This document shows positions 7,507-17,755 of a stretch of DNA of 20,181 nucleotides, piece by piece. The translations under genes were made by a program, and so were the position numbers. The stretch spans positions 1-20,181 of the forward strand of contig JAFQDR010000232.1 of NCBI GenBank assembly GCA_017415945.1, read 5' to 3'. Source of the DNA: Oscillospiraceae bacterium. GTDB taxonomy: Bacteria > Bacillota_A > Clostridia > Oscillospirales > Oscillospiraceae. The notes under the pieces were generated by a model. It did not search any database and was not told the origin of the DNA. It was given only the letters and a program-made list of their open reading frames with translations. Each line of letters opens with the position of its first letter. The first letter of the stretch is position 1.

Positions 7507-10500
7507 ATGATGAAAAAACGAATGATCAGTATGTTTCTCGCCATCGTAATGGTGATAGGTATGCTTCCGGCGATGCCCGTTCAGGCTGCATTGAGTACGC
7601 AGGAAGCCGAAGAACTGTACATACAGATGCTGCAGCTCGGTCTCGTTGACGAAAACGGTGCGCTCATCGAAGACACGGTTTTCATTGACACTGACAACGG
7701 CAATCTTCTGGCAGGCAGTCTCACGCAACTGCGTGCCGTATTTGAATCGCCCGATCTCGACTTGGCGAAAACGGTACAGGTCTGGGGTACCGGCGGTACT
7801 GCCACACTGGAACAGCTTTTTATAGCGCTTTCGATTGAAGATCAGATGGCAGAGCTTGCCTCCGGTATGAATACGCTGGCGGGCGGTTCAAATCTGATGA
7901 CTGCCGCGCTGACCGATACCGGATTTGACAAGTCTGCACAGATTGCACGGCATAATCTGCGTCTGAATATAAGCATCAGTCCGGATTCCGTCATCGCACA
8001 TGATGATAGCTTGTATCTCTCGCTTAGCCTGCTTAATGCAGAGGGCTATCATGTTACAACAACAGAGGATGTTACGGTCAATATCGGTCTGTTTGCGGAT
8101 TTTCTGACTGATGGCGCGATGCTCAGCAATACTGCGGAGATTGGCACTGATCCAACGAACACCAGTCCCACAACCGTCACGCTGACCGCAAATGCGATGA
8201 CAACAATCACGGTCCCGGCGGGACAGAGCTATTTTGAGGCCGTTATTGACACCGCACAGCTCAGGGAGATGCTGACGGCAAACCAGCCGGGACATCTGGA
8301 CGGAGCTGCCTATATGACGGTTCAGTGGAACGGCATCCGGGGCGCAAACGGACAAAGCGGCAGCAAGGTGATCGAACTTGCTCTCCCCGAGAGCAGCACA
8401 CTGCCAGTGGTGGAGTATTCTCTGAAGGATACGATGTATCAGACGGATATTCCGTATGCGTATGTGAAACTCGATAAGGATACACACGCTGAGGAATTTT
8501 ACAATGAAGCCAACAACGGCAGAGGTCATAAAATCACGTTGACGCTCACCGATTATCTGATCTCTACAGAAGAGGGGACAGGCACCCTGCGGGATACGGT
8601 CACCAGAATCTTTCCGGCACTGCGGGCACTGGGCATGGGCGACACGCAGCAGACGATCAGCTTTGACAATGTCAGCATCGTGGGATATAAACAGAATGGA
8701 GAAAATTACGCCCTCGACTTCTCCTATATCTGGCAGAATGAGGAGGTCCTCTATTCCGATCAGCAAACGGCGCAATTCTCAGACACTAAGAGCCATGCTT
8801 TTGAACGAGTCTTTTGGTTGATCTACGAGTATATTAGTGATTTCGCAGATGCCTATTCACAGATCTTCGATACTGATCTTTCCGTATTCTTGGAGCCTGC
8901 TGCTATTGAGATTGCCAGTGAAGCGTATGGTGTGGTATATGAAAATGTGACTCTTCCCGTTGATATGGAAGCCGAAATACCCACTGATCCCAATGGCGGA
9001 GCGCTGCCAACGACATTTGTGTTTACCACAGGCAATCTGATTCATGATGGTTTCCTTGACAAAAAGAACACCGACTTAGGTACTGACGCACTCGATATTG
9101 ACATCCCCGCTTTCTTCTTCATCGACAAAGCGCGCTTCGTCGATACCACCGCGCCGAGGGTAACAGGTATTTCCTGGCCGGAAGATGTTGATTTCTATCC
9201 CGGTCAGCAGATCCCCATCACCGTCACCTTCTCCGAGCCGGTCTGCGGCAGCTATCAGCTGGTGTATAACACGGCAGAGGATGGCGGCGTCGGAAACGTC
9301 AACGCTTACCTCGACGAAACCGGCTCTTCGTCTTCGGTTTCCAACACTCGCACTTTCCTCTACACTGTGCAGGATCGTGACAGTACGCTTATTTCCGTCC
9401 TTGGCGTAAAAGCCGTGGATGAGAACTGCACCGACTATCTGGGCAATGCCTTTGAGAACGGAAATATCGGATATCAGGAGTGTACCGCCCGCGTTGCAGA
9501 AGGACATATCATCAGTGCTTCTCTTGAAGACAGCATTTCCTCCTTCCAGGCGTACAAGGCAGACGGAACGGCACTCGTCAACACGGTTGCTGCTGGCGTC
9601 GATACAGTTGTTCTGGAAGCCGCTCCCCCTGCGGGATTCCTGCAGGATTGGGCAAACTGGAACAACACTACCGAAAGTGAACGTACTCCCGTGTACTTTG
9701 TACGTAACGGCGACACGGCAAATCCTATCCCTGTCAGCGTGGAAATGCGAGATGACGGCTATGTTGTGACGGGAACGGATGAACTTGATCTGCTCTTTGA
9801 CAATTCGCAGGAGCTGTTTTATGAGCTGTATTACGGCAATGCGCCGATCTACGGCCCGCATATGTATCTGCAGCTTACCCAGCAGCCCACCGTCAAGGTA
9901 GCAGAAGGGTACTACAGCATCTGGCTGGAGACAGAATCCAATGTAGGCGGTCTTGATCTGGATCAGGAAAATTTCCCGGAAAGTGAGTGGCCAAGCGGCA
10001 GGATGAATACCCTGTACCTGCTGGATACCACGCTGCCCCGGCTGACACGTTCCACTTACTATGATTACGATGCGCCTGTGCCGACAAATGAGGGAGAGTA
10101 TATCTTCCACTCATCGGATGAATCCGTCCTGAGAATTCAGAATGAGCTCTATACAGACAACAGAGGCGGTGTGTCGGGAACATATCCCAGCGGTTTGCTG
10201 ATCCCTGTTTCCATGGGTACTGTTACCGTAACGCTGTATGCAACCAACGGCAGCACCCGTCAGGAAAACTGGACGGCTGTTGATACGGTGGAAATTACAG
10301 TTACGGACGGTTCCAGGCCGGGCATCAATATTCCACATAATCTGAACACCTTTACCACCCGCATCAACGAAGATATCACCATTCCGTTCATTTCCAATCT
10401 TGTGTCCATCTCCACCGGAGGGGATCCGATTACGATTAAAATGTTCGATGAGAGATTCCAAGGCAGCGGAGCATATAAAACATGGATGATTGATCGTACT

Positions 10501-13500
10501 GCATCTTCCGTTGTGATCCCCGGTGAATATTTCCAATACACCTCCACCGGAGATTCTGCGGCATACCGTGTGGAACTGAGCACAACCGTCGATTACGACG
10601 GGGAATCTTCCAACGGTGCCGAAGGCAATACCTCCGCCACTGCGTATATTATTGTGCGCGCGCAGCCTGCAACGGTCAAACTCAGCGGTTTTGATTCGAC
10701 AAGTTACCCGGCGGGCAGTTCTGTTACGGTTCACTGGGAAGTCGGCAATCTGGACACCCTGAACCCAAATGAATTTGATTTTCTTGTTACTTGCGGCGAG
10801 GATGCCGAGGTGGTATATCATACTACCGAGGTAAGTGAAAGCGGCAGCTATACGATTAACTTTGCAGCCCCAACCGGTGAACGTGAATTACGCACGGTCT
10901 ATGTCGTTACCGCCAAAGCAAAGAATTATGCCGCCCCCACGTGGTCTGCCGATTCCGTTGTATTCAACGTCTACCGCGATAACGCACTGCAAATTATGGT
11001 GGACGGTCAAGATGCCGGCAACAGCGTGACTCTGAAAAATGAAGTCGCTGATCAGCAGACAACCACAAGTCCTACTATTCAGAATGTAAATGGAGCGCAG
11101 TTTTCAAACCTTTCCACCGCACAGGCGATTGCCGCCATGCGCAGTCAGCTCGGACTGGTCAAGAGTATCCAGATCGACACCAGCACTTATGATTGGAATG
11201 AGCTCAACGACATGATCGAATGGACATATTCCAATCCGGATGCAGTAACCGTCAACTACAGACGAGGAAGCATTTATGAACCCCTGGAGAATTTCAGCTA
11301 TACCGCATATTTACCCAGCGCACTTCTGGCACTGTGCGGTGTGGGTGACGGTAGCGGTGTTGTCACTGCCACACACAGTGGTATTGATGGCCTGACCGAC
11401 TCTGTTACCATTGATGTGGAACGGCTTGCAGGCAAACTCTGGTTGTTCCAGTTTGCTCCGGCTGTAGAGACCACTGTTACCTACTACACAAACAAGGGAG
11501 AGGAAAAGAGTGTTACTTCCAACCCCGATGGCTCTCTCGCGCTCTACGAGCCGGATGGCATTGGCACGGAAGAGCATCCCTATGTTTGGGCAGTGGCTGA
11601 TGTCAGCGGCGTGACTTACATGGGCGGCTGGAATCTTTACAGCCTTCGCAGCGGCGAAGGTGTTGGGACGCTGGGTGAGTTGTACCCGCTCAACGCACTG
11701 GATCTGCGCCGGGCTGCCTATGCTTCCATCACGTTGGTCAAGCCAGACGGTACACCCTACGCAAACGCGCCTGTTACCCTGCGCGGCGGTGTGTACCGCA
11801 ACAGCGAGTACTGTCCGGAAGCCCGATTCAGTAACAGCCATACCTTGACTCCCAATGACAATGGAACTGCGGACAACATCTACTATACCGACGCGTATGG
11901 TATCCTGCACATCTACATGGCAACCGATCAGTTTACCACTGCGACACATCCTGAACTTGTTACATCAAAGGATGTGCTCAAGTTCATCTTTGAACTGCGT
12001 TTCGGCAGTGAGAACAATCAGTACACAGACTATTTCCCCGTACTGCATACGGTGGATGCCAGCATCAATCATCAGGATGCCACCCGTACCGGTGAGCATA
12101 TCGTCACCCTTAAAGAAGTGCCCGACGACACGCCTCGGGTGTTTGTTGCGGCACAGACGGTGGATTATGGTACCGGTCGTGAGATCGACTGCCTGACACA
12201 CACCGGCGTGATCGGCCCAAGCGCCAACTATCCGACTGTCAAGCTGGGCAGCTACATTATGCTCTGGGGACAGGAAGATACCGCGCAGGAGGGCTATGAA
12301 GCTATTCTGCACGATGAGTATTCCGTATCTGCTCCGGATCAGCTTGACCAGACTGTAGCAAACTCCACATATCCTTTCTCGTCCATTCCGCTTATCCGGC
12401 ATGATGTTACCTTCGTTGACGAAACCATCTGGTTCAATGGAAGCCGTGAGAACCGTCAGCTCATATTTACGTTGAACAGAAATGGCACCTTCCTCTCCTT
12501 TATGCCTCTTGAGTTCCGTCTTGTAAATATGTTTGACATCGAAAAGGTACAGGATTCCAAAAATGTCCGCGAACTTCTGTATAACATTGCGGCATTCGGT
12601 ACGATGACCGGAGCTGACACATCGGTGGGGATCGTCAACTCTATTTCCGATGGGTTCCTGTCTCCTGCAATCGGATTCCTCTCGGATATGAGCAGTACCA
12701 TCGGTATCTCAAAAGGCATTTTGAACGCTACCGAAGATCCGACTCGCTTCACGGGTTATATCTGGTCGGGACTTGACCTGCAGGGACTGGATGAGATTCC
12801 AGTCGATGCCAGCGGTTTTTATGTGGAAGGCAGTTTGTTGGATATCGAAATTGCCGACACCTTTGGTATCAGTGATTTTCAGGCAATGGCAGACGGTTCC
12901 TTCTTTGAAGAAACCTCAAACATCACCTCTGCCGCAGCATCTGTGATTGGTATTCCCATTGTAGCGAAGTTAGAGGGATGGATGGGCGTCGAGATACGCT
13001 ATAACTTCGACAAAATGGAATGGGAAGTCATTACCACGGGCGGAGGATTTACTGCCGGAGCAGGTCTGCGATATGAGAAGACTTTCAACATCAAGCCAAT
13101 GGGCATCCCTCTGACTGCCACTTTCCTGCTGGAGGGTGATATGGTCATCGACTTCCAGACTGCGGTACGTTATGCCGAGCAGCTTGGTTTTGAATGGAAT
13201 GATAAGACTGCGAAAGCCGTCAACGATTATCTGACTGCACTGCGTATTCGTGCTTACTTTGAAGCATTCGGCGGATTGGGACACGACAAGGGCGTTACTG
13301 CCAAGGTCGGTGTCTACGGCAGCATTGAAATCGACAATGAAAATCGCTTCCTGACTCGCAATTATCTGAAAGAGGCAAGTCAGCGCAGCATCGGCGGACA
13401 GTATCTGAAAGTCGCCGGTGAAACCGGTTTGCGTATGGAATTCGGCATGGCTCCCGCCTTAATATCCGTAACAATTGGTTCCGTCGGTCTTGGCGGAGAT

Positions 13501-16500
13501 GTAAACTTCAACAACTGGGATGAGATCAACAACTACTGGAAATTTGCCGTCAGTGACGCAGGCGGAACCGGCACGCTCGATCCGGGTTTGATGTCTCTGC
13601 GCAGCATGAATTTTTCCGATTTTGCTGTCATCGACCAGTCCATTGCCCTCGAAAGCCGGAATTATCTGGCTTCCAATGCGCGAAGCTGGGCAGCAGGAGC
13701 GGCAATTCCCGCAGGAGTCAGCACACTGCATACCAATGCCTATCCCGGCAGCTATCCGGTGCTTTCCGATGACGGGCAGCTAATGCTTTATCTCTCGGAT
13801 GCTGACAGCGAGGATATCACCGATGTGGAAGTCCGCTATTCCATGTCATCCGGCTCCGGTTTCGGTGAAGGAACAGCGATTGACAGCACCGTTCTTGCCG
13901 GTTATGGCGATTCTGGTCTGACATTGGACGGTAATTCCAGGTTTGCCGGTGCGGCATGGCTGCGTCAGACACAGAATCTGGAACTTACTGCGGGAAGCGA
14001 ATTGACTGCATCTCAGCTTTCTCTGCTGTTCAACGGCTCCGAAGTCATGGTAGCTTTGTGGAACGGCAGCAGCTGGAATACCACTCGTATTACAACTAAC
14101 GCAACGCAGGAGCTTTCTCCCGTTGTGGCGGTCAACGAAAATGGGCAGGCAATTCTTGTCTGGCGCAGTGTCGAAACCTCCGGCAATGAAGCAAACCCGC
14201 TGGAGGTGACACAGGAACGACTGCTGTACAAAGTTTATACAAACAATGAATGGAGTACGGAAACCTACACGCTCTTTAATGGCAGTTCCGGTTTTGTTAA
14301 GGGTGTGGATGCAGAACTGCTGGCAGACGGCACCGCCGCTGTTGCATATGCACTGGATACCGGAAGTGAAGGCAATATAGAGGATTACGAAGTTTGCTAT
14401 GCACTGCTGGATATCGACGAAGCCTTCCATGAGGACAATGCCCGCACCGTGCGTATTACGACCGACCGGCATCTCGACGAAGCACCTCAGCTCACCACGG
14501 CAAAACTTGACGGAGGCGAACATTTCGTACTCGGCTGGCACAGCTATCAGAACACCTCCGGCGTGGACACCCACGATCTGCGACTTGCGGTCTTTGATGC
14601 CAACGGGACTCCCCGTACAGATATCCCCGGCAGTCTTTCTGACATGGTTGGCCCCACAGCTTTCAACGGTCAGTTTACGTTTGCCGAAGGTGCGGACACC
14701 TTTGAAGGATTGTCCGTAGTCTACACGGAAGCATCACTTACAGAGGATCAGGGGGACAGCCTGCGCAGTATCCGATTCTCAGCTTACGATGGTTCTTACA
14801 TTCCTTCCGCACCGCTGACGGTCGGTGAGCTTGAAAATGCTGGCACAGCCGAGTGGTATGATGCTTATACCTCCGGCAATACGGTCGCCGCGATCATTCA
14901 GTCCGATGTTCCGATCGGCACCGCTTCCGAAACGATTCATCGGTATAAAAACGGTTCGCTTGTGGAGGAAGAAATCGTAATTGAAACCTCGAGAACCGAT
15001 CTCTGTACCGCAAGCGCATCCTATAGCGAAAATTTCAGCGTGGACAGCGTCATCGTGGACTATTCCTCTCTGCGTACCAACAGCTATACCCCTGTCAGTT
15101 TTACCATTACCAATCTGGGTACCCGTCCGATGACTGAAGTGACAATTGATGTGGGCGGACAGACACAATCCGTGCAGTTTGACAATCTCCTGCCCGGAAA
15201 ATCCAAAACGGTATCCGTTGTCTATCTGACCGGCAGCGAAATCACGAACCCGCCGTATACGATCTCCGGTACCGACAGCAGTACTTCCGGTACTGTATAT
15301 CTGGATTACCCCGATGTGGGAATCTCCGGCTTGACGATCATCAAAGAATACGACGGTGTGCGCTGCTTCAACGTAAATCTTTACGATCAGGCGGCAGCAG
15401 CCTTGTATCAAAGCGACCGGCGTGTAGTGGTTGGTGTATATGAGGATCCCGGCTGCACCACGCTGATGAATGGTACCTATTTCGGTGGGAGCGCAGCGGT
15501 TGTTGTAAGCAGTGCAGACATCATGAATGCCATCGACGCAGGATATTATCCCGCTGCCATGACCTTTGACGCCAAAGCCTTTGCGCAGGCACAGGGATAT
15601 GACGAGCTCCCCGCCGGCGGCATTCCGATGTATGTAAAGGTCAGCGTGGAAGAATTGCGTAACGGTAAGTGGGTAACACTCCCCGAGGCCAATTCCGCCG
15701 ATAACCTGTATACCTTTACCGCCGAAAGTCTCCTATCCCGCAATGGCGGCAAACAGATTACAGAGCAAACCTCTATGGACAATACTTCAGGCATTACAAA
15801 TGCAACTGTCACGGTCAGCAACAATTCCATTTCCAAGACCGGCGCTGGTATTGTTACAGCTGTTCTGATGGATGGAAACGGCAATGTGCTTGAAACAAAA
15901 CAGAGCAATACTTCCCTGAAAATTGAAGATGTGCAGGCATTTGCGTTTGCTTTCTCCCAAGCTGGAGCCAGTGTGATAGCCAGTTATGCAGAAACAACGA
16001 ATGATGCCTCCAATGCAGAACTTGCTTCGATCTCGCTGGGTAATACTGTACTGAGTATATCCGGGGAAACGATGACCCTTCCGGTAGCCTCGGGAACACA
16101 CACTTTGATTCTGAGTCCCAAAAATCCAAACGCCTCTGTTTCCGTTGACGGAACAATTGCAGAGGATGGAGTGGTGACTGTTAATGTCACAAATTCTCCG
16201 AAAACAATCACTGCTGTGGTTACTTCCGAGAATGGGGCGGTGCAGAAAACTTATACCTTTATCTTAGGAACCGGTAACGCTCCCGTTGATCCCGTGCCGA
16301 CATACACCGTTACGTTTAATGCAAACGGTGGTTCTGTATCCCCTGCAAGCGCAGAAACCGGTACTGACGGAAAACTGGCATCTCTGCCTACTCCTATCCG
16401 CGCCAGATATACCTTTGATGGTTGGTTTACTGCATCTTCCGGCGGTACTGAAGTAACTGCTGATACTGTCTTTAGTGGCGATACTACCATTTATGCACAG

Positions 16501-17637
16501 TGGACTGAAATTACTGTTCCTGTTACCAAGTACGATGTGACCGTTATCGGCAGCTATGCCGATAACACCGGTGCCGGTGAATACGCAACCGGAGAAACCG
16601 TCACCCTCTATGCAGGTTCCCGCAGCGGCTACACTTTCGATGGCTGGACATCCTCTGATATTACTATCACCAACAAGTACAGCAATACCATAACCTTTAC
16701 CATGCCTGCTGCGGATGTCACCGTGACTGCCAACTGGACAAATGACAGCTCCGGCGGTATTGTGATCCCCACTGTGTTCCCTGTGACCGTTAGAGAAAGC
16801 GACAATGGCGAGGTTGAAGCAAGCGCCAAGTATGCCGTTCCCGGCTCCACAGTTAAACTGACCGTAACTCCCGACGAGGGCTATGAGCTGGATACCCTGA
16901 CTGTCAAGTACGGCAATAAGGAAGTTCAGACCACTCTGAAAAACGGCAAGTATCAATTCACCATGCCTTTTGCCAGTGTTGCTGTTACCGCTGCCTTTAA
17001 GAAGATCGAGACTTCTTCGGAGCTCGTTACACCTGCAGTCTGCACTGGTGATCGTTCTTGCCCGATGTACGGTTACATTGATCTTGACAGCACTGCATGG
17101 TATCACGATGGCATTCACTTCTGTATCGATAACAAGCTGATGAATGGTGTTGGCGATGATCAGTTTAATCCCGGTGGCACTACTACCCGCGCTATGATCG
17201 TTACGATTCTGTGGCGACTGGAGGGGCAGCCTGTAATCAATTACCTGATGCAGTTTGACGATGTAGTAGATGGTCAGTGGTACACAGATGCGATCCGCTG
17301 GGCAGCAAGCGAGAAGATCGTGGACGGTTACGGCAACGGCTATTTCGGCACAAACGATGCGATCACCCGTGAGCAGTTTGTGACCATCATGTTCCGCTAT
17401 GCCAAGTATAAGGGATACGATGTTTCCGTTGGCGAGAACACCAACATTCTCTCCTATGACGATGCCTTTGATATTGCGGATTGGGCAATCCCCGCTATGC
17501 AGTGGGCTTGCGGCTCTGGCCTGATCCAAGGTATAGCAGATGACAATCAGATGAACCTTGAACCGCAGGGTAATGCAACGAGAGCACAGGCGGCAACAAT
17601 TCTGTATCGCTTCTGCGATAAAATGAAAGAAAACTAA
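7507..17637 (+). CDS. Giant secreted SLH-anchored multidomain surface protein (about 3,376 aa)
   Basis: AGGAG (7496-7500) precedes three consecutive ATGs (7504, 7507, 7510); 7507 gives the best spacing. The further upstream ATG 7444 would put 20 non-hydrophobic residues before the signal peptide. The signal peptide (residues 1-27) ends ...MPVQA. Visible modules: Ig-like segments near 835-940 (SMGTVTVTLYATNG) and 1057-1160; a beta-rich region near 1818-2015 rich in Gly/Val strands; repeated propeller-like blades near 2080-2480 (YPVLSDDGQLMLYLSD, LSPVVAVNENGQAILVW); a CARDB-like domain near 2500-2620; a cadherin-like sandwich near 2835-2920; a Listeria-Bacteroides repeat near 2928-3003 (FNANGG, FDGWFT); two further InlB/Flg_new-type repeats near 3007-3165; and three SLH repeats from 3189 to the end (TTTRAMIVTILWRL, AITREQFVTIMFRY, ATRAQAATILYRF). 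SLH repeats bind pyruvylated wall polymer. The protein is probably an adhesin or glycan-binding display protein; I see no enzyme active site. It is the largest gene of the cargo. Confidence 0.9.
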   Translation: MMKKRMISMFLAIVMVIGMLPAMPVQAALSTQEAEELYIQMLQLGLVDENGALIEDTVFIDTDNGNLLAGSLTQLRAVFESPDLDLAKTVQVWGTGGTATLEQLFIALSIEDQMAELASGMNTLAGGSNLMTAALTDTGFDKSAQIARHNLRLNISISPDSVIAHDDSLYLSLSLLNAEGYHVTTTEDVTVNIGLFADFLTDGAMLSNTAEIGTDPTNTSPTTVTLTANAMTTITVPAGQSYFEAVIDTAQLREMLTANQPGHLDGAAYMTVQWNGIRGANGQSGSKVIELALPESSTLPVVEYSLKDTMYQTDIPYAYVKLDKDTHAEEFYNEANNGRGHKITLTLTDYLISTEEGTGTLRDTVTRIFPALRALGMGDTQQTISFDNVSIVGYKQNGENYALDFSYIWQNEEVLYSDQQTAQFSDTKSHAFERVFWLIYEYISDFADAYSQIFDTDLSVFLEPAAIEIASEAYGVVYENVTLPVDMEAEIPTDPNGGALPTTFVFTTGNLIHDGFLDKKNTDLGTDALDIDIPAFFFIDKARFVDTTAPRVTGISWPEDVDFYPGQQIPITVTFSEPVCGSYQLVYNTAEDGGVGNVNAYLDETGSSSSVSNTRTFLYTVQDRDSTLISVLGVKAVDENCTDYLGNAFENGNIGYQECTARVAEGHIISASLEDSISSFQAYKADGTALVNTVAAGVDTVVLEAAPPAGFLQDWANWNNTTESERTPVYFVRNGDTANPIPVSVEMRDDGYVVTGTDELDLLFDNSQELFYELYYGNAPIYGPHMYLQLTQQPTVKVAEGYYSIWLETESNVGGLDLDQENFPESEWPSGRMNTLYLLDTTLPRLTRSTYYDYDAPVPTNEGEYIFHSSDESVLRIQNELYTDNRGGVSGTYPSGLLIPVSMGTVTVTLYATNGSTRQENWTAVDTVEITVTDGSRPGINIPHNLNTFTTRINEDITIPFISNLVSISTGGDPITIKMFDERFQGSGAYKTWMIDRTASSVVIPGEYFQYTSTGDSAAYRVELSTTVDYDGESSNGAEGNTSATAYIIVRAQPATVKLSGFDSTSYPAGSSVTVHWEVGNLDTLNPNEFDFLVTCGEDAEVVYHTTEVSESGSYTINFAAPTGERELRTVYVVTAKAKNYAAPTWSADSVVFNVYRDNALQIMVDGQDAGNSVTLKNEVADQQTTTSPTIQNVNGAQFSNLSTAQAIAAMRSQLGLVKSIQIDTSTYDWNELNDMIEWTYSNPDAVTVNYRRGSIYEPLENFSYTAYLPSALLALCGVGDGSGVVTATHSGIDGLTDSVTIDVERLAGKLWLFQFAPAVETTVTYYTNKGEEKSVTSNPDGSLALYEPDGIGTEEHPYVWAVADVSGVTYMGGWNLYSLRSGEGVGTLGELYPLNALDLRRAAYASITLVKPDGTPYANAPVTLRGGVYRNSEYCPEARFSNSHTLTPNDNGTADNIYYTDAYGILHIYMATDQFTTATHPELVTSKDVLKFIFELRFGSENNQYTDYFPVLHTVDASINHQDATRTGEHIVTLKEVPDDTPRVFVAAQTVDYGTGREIDCLTHTGVIGPSANYPTVKLGSYIMLWGQEDTAQEGYEAILHDEYSVSAPDQLDQTVANSTYPFSSIPLIRHDVTFVDETIWFNGSRENRQLIFTLNRNGTFLSFMPLEFRLVNMFDIEKVQDSKNVRELLYNIAAFGTMTGADTSVGIVNSISDGFLSPAIGFLSDMSSTIGISKGILNATEDPTRFTGYIWSGLDLQGLDEIPVDASGFYVEGSLLDIEIADTFGISDFQAMADGSFFEETSNITSAAASVIGIPIVAKLEGWMGVEIRYNFDKMEWEVITTGGGFTAGAGLRYEKTFNIKPMGIPLTATFLLEGDMVIDFQTAVRYAEQLGFEWNDKTAKAVNDYLTALRIRAYFEAFGGLGHDKGVTAKVGVYGSIEIDNENRFLTRNYLKEASQRSIGGQYLKVAGETGLRMEFGMAPALISVTIGSVGLGGDVNFNNWDEINNYWKFAVSDAGGTGTLDPGLMSLRSMNFSDFAVIDQSIALESRNYLASNARSWAAGAAIPAGVSTLHTNAYPGSYPVLSDDGQLMLYLSDADSEDITDVEVRYSMSSGSGFGEGTAIDSTVLAGYGDSGLTLDGNSRFAGAAWLRQTQNLELTAGSELTASQLSLLFNGSEVMVALWNGSSWNTTRITTNATQELSPVVAVNENGQAILVWRSVETSGNEANPLEVTQERLLYKVYTNNEWSTETYTLFNGSSGFVKGVDAELLADGTAAVAYALDTGSEGNIEDYEVCYALLDIDEAFHEDNARTVRITTDRHLDEAPQLTTAKLDGGEHFVLGWHSYQNTSGVDTHDLRLAVFDANGTPRTDIPGSLSDMVGPTAFNGQFTFAEGADTFEGLSVVYTEASLTEDQGDSLRSIRFSAYDGSYIPSAPLTVGELENAGTAEWYDAYTSGNTVAAIIQSDVPIGTASETIHRYKNGSLVEEEIVIETSRTDLCTASASYSENFSVDSVIVDYSSLRTNSYTPVSFTITNLGTRPMTEVTIDVGGQTQSVQFDNLLPGKSKTVSVVYLTGSEITNPPYTISGTDSSTSGTVYLDYPDVGISGLTIIKEYDGVRCFNVNLYDQAAAALYQSDRRVVVGVYEDPGCTTLMNGTYFGGSAAVVVSSADIMNAIDAGYYPAAMTFDAKAFAQAQGYDELPAGGIPMYVKVSVEELRNGKWVTLPEANSADNLYTFTAESLLSRNGGKQITEQTSMDNTSGITNATVTVSNNSISKTGAGIVTAVLMDGNGNVLETKQSNTSLKIEDVQAFAFAFSQAGASVIASYAETTNDASNAELASISLGNTVLSISGETMTLPVASGTHTLILSPKNPNASVSVDGTIAEDGVVTVNVTNSPKTITAVVTSENGAVQKTYTFILGTGNAPVDPVPTYTVTFNANGGSVSPASAETGTDGKLASLPTPIRARYTFDGWFTASSGGTEVTADTVFSGDTTIYAQWTEITVPVTKYDVTVIGSYADNTGAGEYATGETVTLYAGSRSGYTFDGWTSSDITITNKYSNTITFTMPAADVTVTANWTNDSSGGIVIPTVFPVTVRESDNGEVEASAKYAVPGSTVKLTVTPDEGYELDTLTVKYGNKEVQTTLKNGKYQFTMPFASVAVTAAFKKIETSSELVTPAVCTGDRSCPMYGYIDLDSTAWYHDGIHFCIDNKLMNGVGDDQFNPGGTTTRAMIVTILWRLEGQPVINYLMQFDDVVDGQWYTDAIRWAASEKIVDGYGNGYFGTNDAITREQFVTIMFRYAKYKGYDVSVGENTNILSYDDAFDIADWAIPAMQWACGSGLIQGIADDNQMNLEPQGNATRAQAATILYRFCDKMKEN

Positions 17638-17640
17638 TAT

Positions 17641-17689
17641 GCGTATACGCAAAGGGCGGTGACGGGAAACGATCCCGCCTCCGCCCTTT
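17641..17689 (+). terminator. Terminator after the SLH protein gene, with adjacent palindrome
   Basis: AAAGGGCGG (17651-17659) pairs perfectly with CCGCCCTTT (17681-17689). An inner CGGGA/TCCCG stem (17663-17667 with 17673-17677) makes a long GC-rich hairpin starting 14 bp past the stop codon. The T-tract is short (TTTC). A perfect 10-bp palindrome, GCGTATACGC (17641-17650), directly abuts the stem. Confidence 0.75.
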
Positions 17690-17755
17690 CGTGACTTTAT
17701 GAGGTAAGGAGATAAAAATTACTGCGTCTGATAAAAGAAAGTGTGTTGTATAGCG

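Noticed and set aside
9076..10821. Two long consecutive minus-strand frames (344 and 236 codons) inside the giant gene
   Set aside because: They are entirely opposite an intact coding frame, with no ribosome-binding site, promoter or protein features.
16264..17652. 462-codon minus-strand frame opposite the end of the giant SLH gene
   Set aside because: It is antisense to clear InlB-type and SLH repeats, begins in the terminator region and encodes nothing recognisable; it is a codon-bias shadow.
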